23,656 nucleotides of DNA, taken from contig DAIJ01000007.1 in NCBI GenBank assembly GCA_002498725.1, positions 1-23,656 of the forward strand. The letters are read 5' to 3'. The notes under the pieces were generated by a model that did not search any database, was not told the origin of the DNA, and worked only from the letters and a program-made list of their open reading frames with translations. Shown here piece by piece: positions 1-6,998 of the stretch. Source of the stretch: Euryarchaeota archaeon UBA23. Its GTDB lineage: Archaea; Thermoplasmatota; Poseidoniia; Poseidoniales; Thalassarchaeaceae. A program made the translations under genes and the position numbers. Position 1 is the stretch's first letter; every line of letters begins with the position of its first letter.

Positions 1-15
1 CATATTTTATTCTCG

Positions 16-23
16 AAAAAAAA
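16..23 (-). terminator. Oligo-T terminator of the tRNA
   Basis: Eight consecutive A on the plus strand are a T8 run on the minus strand, about 37 nt past the tRNA 3' end and preceded by AT-rich sequence. Archaeal RNA polymerase is known to stop at such oligo-T tracts. A second A-rich tract (minus-strand sense, 52-60) directly abuts the CCA end and would not terminate minus-strand transcription. Confidence 0.45.
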
Positions 24-59
24 TAATTATCATTAATGTTTAGTTAAACTGATTTTTTT

Positions 60-137
60 TGGTAGCGAGTGGTGGATTTGAACCACCGGTCTCCGGGTTA
101 TGAGCCCGACGAGATAACCTGGCTACTCCAACTCGCT
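60..137 (-). tRNA. Initiator tRNA-Met (anticodon CAU), CCA encoded
   Basis: Read on the minus strand, the 5' strand AGCGAGT (137 down to 131) pairs over 7 bp with ACTCGCT, followed by A73 and an encoded CCA ending at 60 (63 without CCA). The T arm has GGTGG/CCACC around the loop TTCAAAT. The anticodon loop is CTCATAA, giving CAU. The first pair is A1-U72 and the anticodon stem carries GGG/CCC just below the loop; both are known hallmarks of archaeal initiator tRNA, so this is called initiator rather than elongator Met or tRNA-Ile2. The 5' leader GGT (138-140) is also complementary to the A73-C-C end, so the precursor could form a longer 10-bp stem. It is divergent from pyrC. Confidence 0.93.
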
Positions 138-185
138 ACCCCCTCGCTGTATACTGTGTTATTTGAACAGAGCGGGACGGGGGAA

Positions 186-216
186 TCAATACTACGCTTG
201 ATGCGAAGAGTATTGA
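186..216. promoter_or_regulatory. 8-bp dyad in the leader of pyrC
   Basis: TCAATACT (186-193) is the exact reverse complement of AGTATTGA (209-216). The 15-nt interior holds a smaller CGC/GCG stem (195-197 with 203-205) around the loop TTGAT. The element ends 42 nt before the pyrC start, between the divergent tRNA and pyrC genes. It could be a leader hairpin in the pyrC mRNA or an operator dyad. No recognised riboswitch or regulator motif is seen, so the role is inferred only from position. Confidence 0.4.
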
Positions 217-258
217 GGTGTCGACTATCCGAGGTATTAGAGAGAAGGGAGTCATTAG

Positions 259-1599
259 ATGCTTATTCGGGATGCATCCATGGTTATAGGTAACCAAATC
301 GTCGATGGAGACTTGCGTGTTTATGACTCAAAAATTTATTCTGTTGCACCCGGCGGTGGATTAGAATCTGAACCAGGTGAGTTAGTAATCGATGCTTCTG
401 GACTTCATCTATTACCTGGTGCTATAGACCCTCATGTTCACTTTAGAGAACCAGGTCAGCCAGAAAAAGAAGACCTAGAAAGTGGTAGTCGTGCTGCTGC
501 AGCCGGCGGTATTACTTCTTTTCTCGACATGCCAAATAACATACCCAATGCAACTAATCGTTCGACTCTAGAAGTAAAAATTGCTACCGCTGCGAAAAAA
601 GCGGTTACACATCATGGTTTCTTTATTGGGGCAACTAAAGATAATGTTGAAGATCTACAAAGCATTGAGGGAATGGATGGTGTTTGTGGGATCAAAGTAT
701 TCATGGGTAGCAGTACTGGAGATTTACTCGTTCATAAACAAAAAGATCTTGAGAATATTTTCGAAAATACAGGTGGAATAATTGCAACTCACGCTGAGGA
801 TGAAATACGTCTTCAGTCTCGTTGGCCTGAATTTGAGCATAGAACTGATATTGGAGCACATGCCGAATATAGAGATGTAGAATGTGCTTTCATAGCAACA
901 AAGAGAGCCGCTGCTTTAGCTAATGATTACGACCATCGATTACACATTGTTCATCTTACCAGTAAGGTAGAGGCAGATTGGTTGACCAAAAACAAAGGTG
1001 ATCTAATTACAACAGAAGTATGTACTCAGCACCTCACTTTCGACCATAATGACGTTGAAGAACGTGGAGTTCGCGCACTCATGAATCCTCCGATTCGCTA
1101 TGGTGAAGACAAAGAAACTCTTTGGAAGAGACTCAAAGATGGAACTATAGATTGTGTAGTTACAGATCATGCACCACATACTCTACAATCTAAGGCTGTT
1201 GGTTTTCCTAAAGCACCTGCTGGTATGCCTGGAGTTGAAACATCCTTACCTCTGATGCTAACACACGCAATGAATGGAAGATGTAGTGTTCAAGAAGTGG
1301 TAAAATGGATGTGTGAGGGCCCAGCAAAGGTATACGGGATACAAAACAAAGGATCTCTAATCGAAGGTTATGATGGTGATTTAACTCTGGTAGATTTAGA
1401 AACTAAAAGAACTATCACAGATGCAGATACTTGGACAAGAGTTGGATGGACACCATACGATGGAATGCAACTTATTGGATGGCCAATGTATACTATAGTA
1501 GATGGAAAAATTGTTCATAGGCGAGAGGAAGGAGGCCCTCTAAAAGGGACTGCAGTAGCGTCTCCTGGAAGTGTGGGTCGTCCTCTTAGATTCAGATAA
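259..1599 (+). CDS. pyrC: Dihydroorotase
   Basis: Dihydroorotase interconverts N-carbamoyl-aspartate and dihydroorotate, the third step of de novo pyrimidine synthesis, in the cytoplasm. The 446-residue protein is a complete amidohydrolase TIM barrel. HVHFR (59-63) supplies two zinc-ligand His and a substrate Arg. K146 in GIKVFMG fits the carboxylated bridging lysine. H178 (THAED) and H232 (VHLTS) fit the remaining His ligands, and TDHAPH (302-307) carries the catalytic Asp. The MNPP motif at 275-278 is also typical. This fits the longer class I type rather than the short E. coli type. The ATG at 259 is preceded by GGGAG (247-251) with 7-nt spacing. The gene stands alone, divergent from the tRNA and convergent with the lipoprotein gene. 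Length and motifs leave little doubt about family; hydantoinase or allantoinase is a less likely alternative. Confidence 0.93.
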   Translation: MLIRDASMVIGNQIVDGDLRVYDSKIYSVAPGGGLESEPGELVIDASGLHLLPGAIDPHVHFREPGQPEKEDLESGSRAAAAGGITSFLDMPNNIPNATNRSTLEVKIATAAKKAVTHHGFFIGATKDNVEDLQSIEGMDGVCGIKVFMGSSTGDLLVHKQKDLENIFENTGGIIATHAEDEIRLQSRWPEFEHRTDIGAHAEYRDVECAFIATKRAAALANDYDHRLHIVHLTSKVEADWLTKNKGDLITTEVCTQHLTFDHNDVEERGVRALMNPPIRYGEDKETLWKRLKDGTIDCVVTDHAPHTLQSKAVGFPKAPAGMPGVETSLPLMLTHAMNGRCSVQEVVKWMCEGPAKVYGIQNKGSLIEGYDGDLTLVDLETKRTITDADTWTRVGWTPYDGMQLIGWPMYTIVDGKIVHRREEGGPLKGTAVASPGSVGRPLRFR

Positions 1600-1604
1600 A
1601 TCTA
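1587..1604. terminator. Hairpin across the pyrC stop, convergent gene end
   Basis: TAGATT (1587-1592) pairs perfectly with AATCTA (1599-1604) around a 6-nt loop. The pyrC stop codon (1597-1599) lies across the loop and 3' arm. The convergent lipoprotein gene ends 8 nt further on. No long T run follows, so use as an intrinsic terminator is uncertain; it may mark or protect 3' ends. Confidence 0.35.
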
Positions 1605-1611
1605 GAAAATC

Positions 1612-3933
1612 TCAGGACTCGTCCTCTTCATAATACCAAGAAGGTAGTTCATGACCAGGGATGGATAAAGCAAACATCGGCTCAATATTATCAGTTTGAT
1701 GAACAGTAACACCAAGAGCTGAAAAAGCATAAACGTAGTCTCCCATGAATATTGAACGACGTATACTTGTTGAATATGAAAACCACCAATTAGCATCACT
1801 ATCCTCATTATTGTAAAATGATGAATGATCCACTTGTCCATGATTTGAGAGTCTCAAACTTTCTGTATCGACATCAACTAATTTTAACATTGAGATATAT
1901 TCATATGAACCATAATTTGATGATTCATCATACAAATAACGGTAAGTAGAAAGTGGTACTGCCAGTAAATTATCAGGAGCCCAATATGTAAATGCCTTAT
2001 GCTCAAATGTGGCTTCTGACCATGACCAAAGCCAGCCACAATTACGAATATTTTCACAATTTTCATCTGTGTAAGCTGGAGATAGAGGTAATGTATCTGC
2101 AAGTGTGGGGTTTGTTGGGTCACTGACGTCAAACAAGGATATCTGAGTTACAGACCAGTCTAATCCTAATCCTCCCTCGCCAGCACCAATTCCGATTGTT
2201 AGTAGTGTATCCTCATTTACCGGGTGAATGTAAGTCGATACACCTGGAATTTCCAATTCTCCAAGGATTATTGGGTTACTTGGAACGGACAAATCAATGA
2301 CCCATAATGGATCGATGTTCTGAAATGTCACAAGATATGCACGGTCACCGATAAATCGGGCACTCCAAATGCTCTCCCCCTCGGCTATGTTTCCAATATG
2401 ACCTATCTGCTGTAATTCTGTAGATGTATTCTCACATCCCTCTGGAATCATGCATTCTAATGCCTCTAGTGTAAACACATTGTTGGTCGGTCCAGTCCAG
2501 TTTTCATTATTCATCCACCATCGACCCCAAATATCTTGAGTTGTAGCGACACGGATTATTCCGTCATTCTCGGAAAGAGAAAATTGGTCTTGAACCGTTC
2601 CTGTAACACGACCTGAGCCAACATAAGTGGTTGAACCTGTTTGACTAATATCAAATGTATGGATATTTGTAGCATCATCGAAATCAGTGTTTCTCCAGAA
2701 CCACCACCAATCATTGGCAGGCTCAGCGAGGATTAATACATCTTGAGAAGCATAAACATGAGCCCAAGTAGAAGCTATATGGTCAACTTCAATCTGTATT
2801 TCATCTGAAAGTATCTCAAGAGTCAGAATTGTTGTAAATCCACGAGCAACACTATCGGTACTTGCCGCAAACTCAGAACAATCATCCGAAGTAGATGGAT
2901 GAGAAATTAATTCTGAACTAATCTTCTCATAGATATGAGGTGCGAAATCGTCCATTGTCAGAGAGTCAATAACTAGGATATTGTTCCTTATTGTCTCATT
3001 TAGCTGGGTGCTCCACGCTGCCATCCTTGTATCTTCATCATCTATAGACCAGTAATCCGATGGAAGTTCAACCCAGTAGCGTAGACCATCAAAGCTTGCA
3101 TAGTTGTGAGTTATGGAACGGATTGTACCATCGACCATTCTTGCAGTATGATAGTCTCCTTCAATATACAACTCACGCTCTACTTGAGGATCTGTACGAT
3201 CTGTGATATCTACAACAGTATACTTTACCAAACTCTGAACTCGGTAATACGTGTATACATCATCTCCTTCACCCCATTGTATTTCCTCCATTAATAATGA
3301 ACGAAGAGGATCGCTTTCATCTAGACTCCAAGCGTTAATCATTGATGCGATTACAATGCGATCCCCATCAATCATCATTTGCATAGGGAATCCTTCAACA
3401 TCCAAATCAGATGTCATATTAATTTGACCGAATTCTGGAACCCCCATTATTACCAGTTTATTGCCATTCAACATATAGATATAATATCCATCTGTCTTCA
3501 AAAAATCAGCTTCATCAACGCCTGATTCCTGATTGTTAGTTTCAGAATACTGTCCCTCTCTGGAACTTGATGTTGAAGATCCGGAATCAGCAGATCCAGG
3601 ATTAGTCGTATCTCCTTCTGCGAGCATTACATCATCCTCCAGCCACATCCATCCGTCTGTCCAATGGTAGTAAGATTCCTGATCCATTCTGACTAGCATT
3701 TCTTCGTAGAGAGATTGTTTTAGATCATCTAAAAGAATGTCACAATCATCGTATGCATAAAGTGAGGATGATTTTCTCAATCTTTCGGGTAAGTCTATTT
3801 TTGGATAATCTCCGTCAAAAATAACATTTATATTATCATTAATATCCTCTCCAACATCCTCAATTGTAGCTAAACATCCAGATGTTAGAAACATAGTTAG
3901 TATCATAAAAGTCGATACTCTAGTTCTCAGCAT
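1612..3933 (-). CDS. Secreted beta-propeller lipoprotein
   Basis: This is a 773-residue exported protein. The N-terminus is basic (MLRTR), then hydrophobic, and ends in LTSGC, a lipobox-like site with Cys20 as probable lipidated residue. From about residue 134 the stretch GVDEADFLKTDGYYIYML matches the conserved entry into the archaeal/bacterial secreted C-terminal beta-propeller family (Pfam Beta_propel, recalled as PF09826). Later repeats such as LWVIDLSVPSNPIILGELE and SLFDVSDPTNPTLADTL look like successive propeller blades. Trp, Tyr and acidic residues are abundant, as expected for a surface protein. The frame stays open to a TTG at 3963, but the ATG at 3933 puts the signal peptide at the very N-terminus and has GGAG (3939-3942) in front. 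Ligand and function are unknown. It lies downstream of the 65-aa peptide gene on the same strand. Confidence 0.85.
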   Translation of the reverse strand: MLRTRVSTFMILTMFLTSGCLATIEDVGEDINDNINVIFDGDYPKIDLPERLRKSSSLYAYDDCDILLDDLKQSLYEEMLVRMDQESYYHWTDGWMWLEDDVMLAEGDTTNPGSADSGSSTSSSREGQYSETNNQESGVDEADFLKTDGYYIYMLNGNKLVIMGVPEFGQINMTSDLDVEGFPMQMMIDGDRIVIASMINAWSLDESDPLRSLLMEEIQWGEGDDVYTYYRVQSLVKYTVVDITDRTDPQVERELYIEGDYHTARMVDGTIRSITHNYASFDGLRYWVELPSDYWSIDDEDTRMAAWSTQLNETIRNNILVIDSLTMDDFAPHIYEKISSELISHPSTSDDCSEFAASTDSVARGFTTILTLEILSDEIQIEVDHIASTWAHVYASQDVLILAEPANDWWWFWRNTDFDDATNIHTFDISQTGSTTYVGSGRVTGTVQDQFSLSENDGIIRVATTQDIWGRWWMNNENWTGPTNNVFTLEALECMIPEGCENTSTELQQIGHIGNIAEGESIWSARFIGDRAYLVTFQNIDPLWVIDLSVPSNPIILGELEIPGVSTYIHPVNEDTLLTIGIGAGEGGLGLDWSVTQISLFDVSDPTNPTLADTLPLSPAYTDENCENIRNCGWLWSWSEATFEHKAFTYWAPDNLLAVPLSTYRYLYDESSNYGSYEYISMLKLVDVDTESLRLSNHGQVDHSSFYNNEDSDANWWFSYSTSIRRSIFMGDYVYAFSALGVTVHQTDNIEPMFALSIPGHELPSWYYEEDES

Positions 3934-3970
3934 ATTAACTCCGAAATCACATTTAGATATCAAACACTTG

Positions 3971-3985
3971 GTAAAATGATTTTAC
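3971..3985. promoter_or_regulatory. Perfect palindrome upstream of the lipoprotein gene
   Basis: GTAAAAT (3971-3977) and ATTTTAC (3979-3985) form a perfect 7-bp inverted repeat around a single G. It lies 38 bp upstream of the ATG at 3933 and just past the stop of the 65-aa gene. A one-base spacer is too tight for an RNA hairpin, so a DNA-binding site for a dimeric repressor or an overlap with a TATA element is more likely. This is inference from position and symmetry. Confidence 0.4.
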
Positions 3986-4001
3986 AAATATGACTATTAT
4001 T

Positions 4002-4199
4002 TCACGCGTGTGCAGCAAATGTATAATCTCGATTCAGGCTATTCAGTGGTGTATTTGGCGCTGGTTCATCTCCGTCTTCCTCCAATATCTGTTGGGCTTT
4101 CGTTTGTTCGGCCACCCCCACCTCAAGCACTGAGGCGAGGCCGCCAGCTCCAACCATGAAGATCAGAGCGGCGAAGTGCATGTTCGCGTTCGTGTGCAT
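4002..4199 (-). CDS. Small membrane-associated or secreted peptide, 65 aa
   Basis: The frame encodes MHTNANMHFAALIFMVGAGG and onwards: a short N-terminus, a hydrophobic Ala/Gly/Val-rich stretch at about residues 8-30, and a polar acidic half (EEDGDEPAPN). This is the shape of a signal peptide or one-helix membrane anchor followed by a short exposed tail. I do not recognise the family. It is visibly richer in G and C than the AT-rich DNA on both sides, which favours a real, possibly well expressed gene. No Shine-Dalgarno precedes the ATG at 4199, so a leaderless mRNA is possible; a start at 4181 (MHFAAL) would also keep the helix. It lies between the membrane regulator and the lipoprotein gene on the same strand, separated from the regulator by about 200 bp of AT-rich DNA in which I see no other gene. 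Confidence 0.6.
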   Translation of the reverse strand: MHTNANMHFAALIFMVGAGGLASVLEVGVAEQTKAQQILEEDGDEPAPNTPLNSLNRDYTFAAHA

Positions 4200-4399
4200 C
4201 AATCAGTATTCATTAACATCTAAGACTTAAGCAACTTCCATTCCTGCTTCATTTATGCTTCATGTTAATTCGTCATACTGAAAGCCTATTGACTGAAAAA
4301 TGTCAAATTAAGTGTTATTGATGTGTAAATCATACCTTTTGTCACTAATTAAGACTGTAATATGGTATTGTATTATATTCATATATTTGTAAGTGAAGT

Positions 4400-5245
4400 T
4401 CATCCAGTAGCCTCTGATCTTGCAAGTTCTCTACTACTTGATAGGGTCGTTAAGCCAATTGAAGATAGACGCCAATTAGGTCGACGGGAATCACTTGCTG
4501 CCTCTACAAGATTCGCTGACTTCAACTCGTTTAGGTGATGGCTCAATAGTTGACGAGAAATCTGTAACTTCTTCCGGATTTCACTACCGTTCAATCCAAT
4601 TTGGCCAGAATCTCCTAGAACCTCCAAGATTGCAAGGCGGGTACCAGCAATTGGATTTCTGATTCTGCTCAATTTCTCCTTACTTAGGCTTGATACGGCA
4701 TACCGGCGAAGTTTTCCGTCACGCCAAGAAATAACCTCACCATGACCTTCTAGAGTGTGAAGATGGTATGCTGTTACTCCATTTGCTAGACCCAATGCGT
4801 CTCGAAGAGCAGAGAAGTGAATTCCTGCATTTGCCTCCAAATAACCCAAGACTCGCCCGCGGGTTAGCATATCTTCGCGATTTACTTTCATCCGCGCCAG
4901 TAGTGGCGTTGCAAGAGCGATTAGCACTGTAACTCGCATAGCCTCAAAGAGTATCGATCCGACTGCAAGGGAACCAAGAGCGGCTCCTCCTCCCGCAACA
5001 AGGCCTGTTGGAATATTTTTAGTGGATTCAGAACTTTCTTCTCCGCCATCATTCCTCATCTCTGGTGAATCATCACTTCCAGATTCTTCTTCATCAGAGG
5101 CTGAAACAGTATCTAATTCTGCAAAAGATTCCATTTCATCCTGAACTATTACTGCTTGCGGAATCTCATTTATCATCCATACGCCGCTAACTATTGCAAG
5201 TACCGAAACTAGTGTGTAAAACCTAACTGCGGATACTCCATCCAT
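4400..5245 (-). CDS. Membrane-anchored regulator with two winged-helix domains
   Basis: A 281-residue protein with TM1 at about 9-27, a very acidic Ser/Glu-rich linker (36-76), a long hydrophobic region at 81-118 that may be one or two helices, then two DNA-binding modules. The first wHTH spans about 125-185 (ALRDALGLANGVTAYHLHTL, then a wing WRDGKLRRYAV). The second spans about 198-262 (GSEIRKKLQISRQLLSHHL, wing SRRPNWRLS). The layout resembles the archaeal two-HTH membrane regulators grouped in COG3398 (from memory). The predicted topology puts the acidic linker outside and both wHTH domains in the cytoplasm, so it could pass an envelope signal straight to DNA. It is divergent from the M29 gene across 98 bp and upstream of the peptide and lipoprotein genes; control of these neighbours is a guess. 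Confidence 0.85.
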   Translation of the reverse strand: MDGVSAVRFYTLVSVLAIVSGVWMINEIPQAVIVQDEMESFAELDTVSASDEEESGSDDSPEMRNDGGEESSESTKNIPTGLVAGGGAALGSLAVGSILFEAMRVTVLIALATPLLARMKVNREDMLTRGRVLGYLEANAGIHFSALRDALGLANGVTAYHLHTLEGHGEVISWRDGKLRRYAVSSLSKEKLSRIRNPIAGTRLAILEVLGDSGQIGLNGSEIRKKLQISRQLLSHHLNELKSANLVEAASDSRRPNWRLSSIGLTTLSSSRELARSEATG

Positions 5246-5343
5246 GTCTTCTCGTATTATGGGGAGGATAAGAGACGCTTGGTTAGATGATTTGACAAAA
5301 GCAGCGATTCAATAAGGACCTCCTGTCTGTCGATACTGTTGAG
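5246..5343. promoter_or_regulatory. Divergent promoter region between the wHTH regulator and the M29 operon
   Basis: This 98-bp gap must hold the promoters of both divergent transcripts. I see no convincing Shine-Dalgarno before the ATG at 5344, and no clear TATA box on either strand that I would defend. The AGGAGG at 5317-5322 on the minus strand leads into no useful reading frame. Confidence 0.4.
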
Positions 5344-6375
5344 ATGAGCGAAGAAGCACCCGTGGGCGAAGCCCAAACCGAGGATTTAGCTGAAGCGATG
5401 CTTACTGCTGCTCGCTCAGTTGTACGTACATGTATGCAAGTTCGCCCAGTAGAATCTGTTCTAGTAATCACGGATCCTGAATCCTCAGAAGTGGGTAGAG
5501 CCCTCTATGAAGCCGCTTCAGAAGTTACTGAAAGAATTTTGATGATGATGATGCCTACTGGGCATAGAGAAGGTAGCGAACCTGCAAACCAAGTTGCAGA
5601 TCTAATGCGCAAACAGGACGTTGTACTAATAGCGACCACACACTCAATGACTCATACAAGAGCAAGAGCAAATGCATCAAGAGAAGGAGTTAGGATTGCA
5701 TCGATGCCAGGAATAAGTTCTCAACTGTTTGCAAAAGGTGGAATAACTGCTGACTATAATGCATTACAGAAAGAAATCTCTGGTTTAAGCAACATTTTAC
5801 GTCGACGAAGAGATATACACGTTACAAGTGAGTCTGGAACTGATTTGAAATTCAAAACAGGAGGCAGATGGATTCTTGAGGATAATGGAATTTGTAATCG
5901 CCCTGGAGCAATTACAAATTTGCCTGCTGGGAAAGTATTCGTTTTACCAAAAGAAGGAACTGCTGAAGGTAAAATTGTCATAGATGGGTCCTGGGATGGA
6001 AAAAGAATTGAAGCGCCCATATCATTTTTCATAGAAGAAGGGGTAATTGTAAAAATTGAAGGAGGAGATTTGGCTGAAGAAATTGATAAACAAATTGAAC
6101 TTATTGGATCTAATTTACGTTCTTCAAAGGCTGCATTGATTGGAACATTTGCAGAATTTGGATTTGGTATGAACTCTAGAGCAAAAATAACTGGAAACGC
6201 TCTAGAAGATCTAGTTCACAGAGGTGGCGTATATTTTGGATTTGGTAATAATATGGCTCTTGGCGGCTCTGTTTCAGTTCCTTTACATCTAAGAGGTGTA
6301 ATGCTAGATGCAAGCGTGACTCTAGAAGATATTGATTTAGTTAAAAATGGAAAAGTAATAGCTAAGGTGAGATAA
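5344..6375 (+). CDS. M29 / NicX-like aminopeptidase-family protein
   Basis: A 343-residue protein of the fold shared by thermophilic aminopeptidases (peptidase family M29) and 2,5-dihydroxypyridine dioxygenase NicX. Diagnostic stretches are GAITNLPAGKVFVLPKEG (188-205), FAEFGFGMN (269-277), GNALED (284-289) and PLHLRGVMLD (313-322). Glu204, Glu271, His315 and Asp322 are candidate metal ligands. Where relatives usually have a VHIAxG motif, with His as a metal ligand, this protein reads GVYFGFG (295-301), a His to Tyr change. Peptide hydrolysis is therefore likely but not certain, and a non-peptidase metal enzyme is possible. The protein is cytoplasmic, with no signal peptide. The stop overlaps the next start by one base (TAATG), so it is co-translated with the TPK-like gene. 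Confidence 0.8.
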   Translation: MSEEAPVGEAQTEDLAEAMLTAARSVVRTCMQVRPVESVLVITDPESSEVGRALYEAASEVTERILMMMMPTGHREGSEPANQVADLMRKQDVVLIATTHSMTHTRARANASREGVRIASMPGISSQLFAKGGITADYNALQKEISGLSNILRRRRDIHVTSESGTDLKFKTGGRWILEDNGICNRPGAITNLPAGKVFVLPKEGTAEGKIVIDGSWDGKRIEAPISFFIEEGVIVKIEGGDLAEEIDKQIELIGSNLRSSKAALIGTFAEFGFGMNSRAKITGNALEDLVHRGGVYFGFGNNMALGGSVSVPLHLRGVMLDASVTLEDIDLVKNGKVIAKVR

Positions 6376-6977
6376 TGAGAGCTTTACTTTGGTGTAATGG
6401 AGAGATTTCTAATCTCAAAATTCTGGATGACCTTGTGCATAATAGAACTTTATTTGGAGTCGATGGAGGAGCAGATAAAGCCGCTAGATTAGGGTTCACG
6501 GTGGAGAAAGTTATTGGGGATCTTGACTCCGTTATTAGAACCAATTGGCAGAATTGTAAAATCATATCTGATCAATCAACAAGTGATCTAGTTAAGGCAC
6601 TAATTTATGTCTCAGATATTGGTTACAAAGAAGTAGATGTTATTGGAATAGATGGAGGTTGTCCCGGTCATATACTTGGTATATGGGCAGCACTATGTGA
6701 TGCACCTGATAATTTGAATATTAGACTGCATCACAAAGAAGGAAGGACAGTAAGGTATCATCCGAATTTTGGTAAAATGGATTTATCTATACCAATTAAT
6801 ACAAAATTTTCAATCTTTGCTCTTGAAGATTGTAATGAAGTAATACTAACTGGGGCAAAATGGAATATTGACTCAAAACCAATGAAATTCTCAACCAGAG
6901 GTCTACATAACATCTGCAAACGAGAAAGTGCTTCCATTACTAGCGATGGAGTAATGGCGGTAATAATACATGACTAA
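6375..6977 (+). CDS. Thiamine pyrophosphokinase-like protein
   Basis: A 200-residue protein of the thiamine pyrophosphokinase family, which transfers diphosphate from ATP to thiamine. Visible landmarks are GVDGGAD (28-34), the metal-binding GDLDS (48-52), DQSTSDLVKAL (66-76, the usual D-x-x-x-TD-x-x-KAL) and a C-terminal beta domain ending in STRGLHN and DGVMAVII. The usual GGRxDH motif is altered to GGCPGH (94-99), so Arg and Asp are lost. This may signal a different substrate, for example another pterin- or pyrimidine-like alcohol. Many archaea make thiamine diphosphate through ThiL instead, so a TPK would point to thiamine salvage. The start overlaps the M29 stop. The transcript probably ends at the hairpin immediately following. 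Confidence 0.75.
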   Translation: MRALLWCNGEISNLKILDDLVHNRTLFGVDGGADKAARLGFTVEKVIGDLDSVIRTNWQNCKIISDQSTSDLVKALIYVSDIGYKEVDVIGIDGGCPGHILGIWAALCDAPDNLNIRLHHKEGRTVRYHPNFGKMDLSIPINTKFSIFALEDCNEVILTGAKWNIDSKPMKFSTRGLHNICKRESASITSDGVMAVIIHD

Positions 6978-6998
6978 TCAATTTAGTCTTATTTTTTC
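6972..6998 (+). terminator. Hairpin plus T-run terminator after the TPK-like gene
   Basis: GACTAA (6972-6977, containing the stop codon) pairs perfectly with TTAGTC (6983-6988) around the loop TCAAT, and is followed by TT-A-TTTTTT. This is the classic stem plus U-tract form. The stem also sits directly beyond the stop of the convergent permease gene, though the T tract serves only plus-strand transcription. Confidence 0.6.

Noticed and set aside
61..140. Acceptor stem read as GGTAGCG/CGCTACC, making the tRNA 61-140
   Set aside because: The T arm fixes position 66 seven bases before A73; this gives AGCGAGT/ACTCGCT and an encoded CCA, so the GGT belongs to the 5' leader.
69..293. 74-codon plus-strand open frame across the tRNA
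   Set aside because: It is the antisense of the tRNA plus the pyrC leader, and its translation has no protein-like features.
5317..5322. AGGAGG on the minus strand as a Shine-Dalgarno
   Set aside because: No start codon at proper spacing opens a frame longer than about ten codons.
5558..5573. GAT tandem repeat as a simple-sequence element
   Set aside because: It is only a run of four ATG (Met) codons within a well-supported coding frame.
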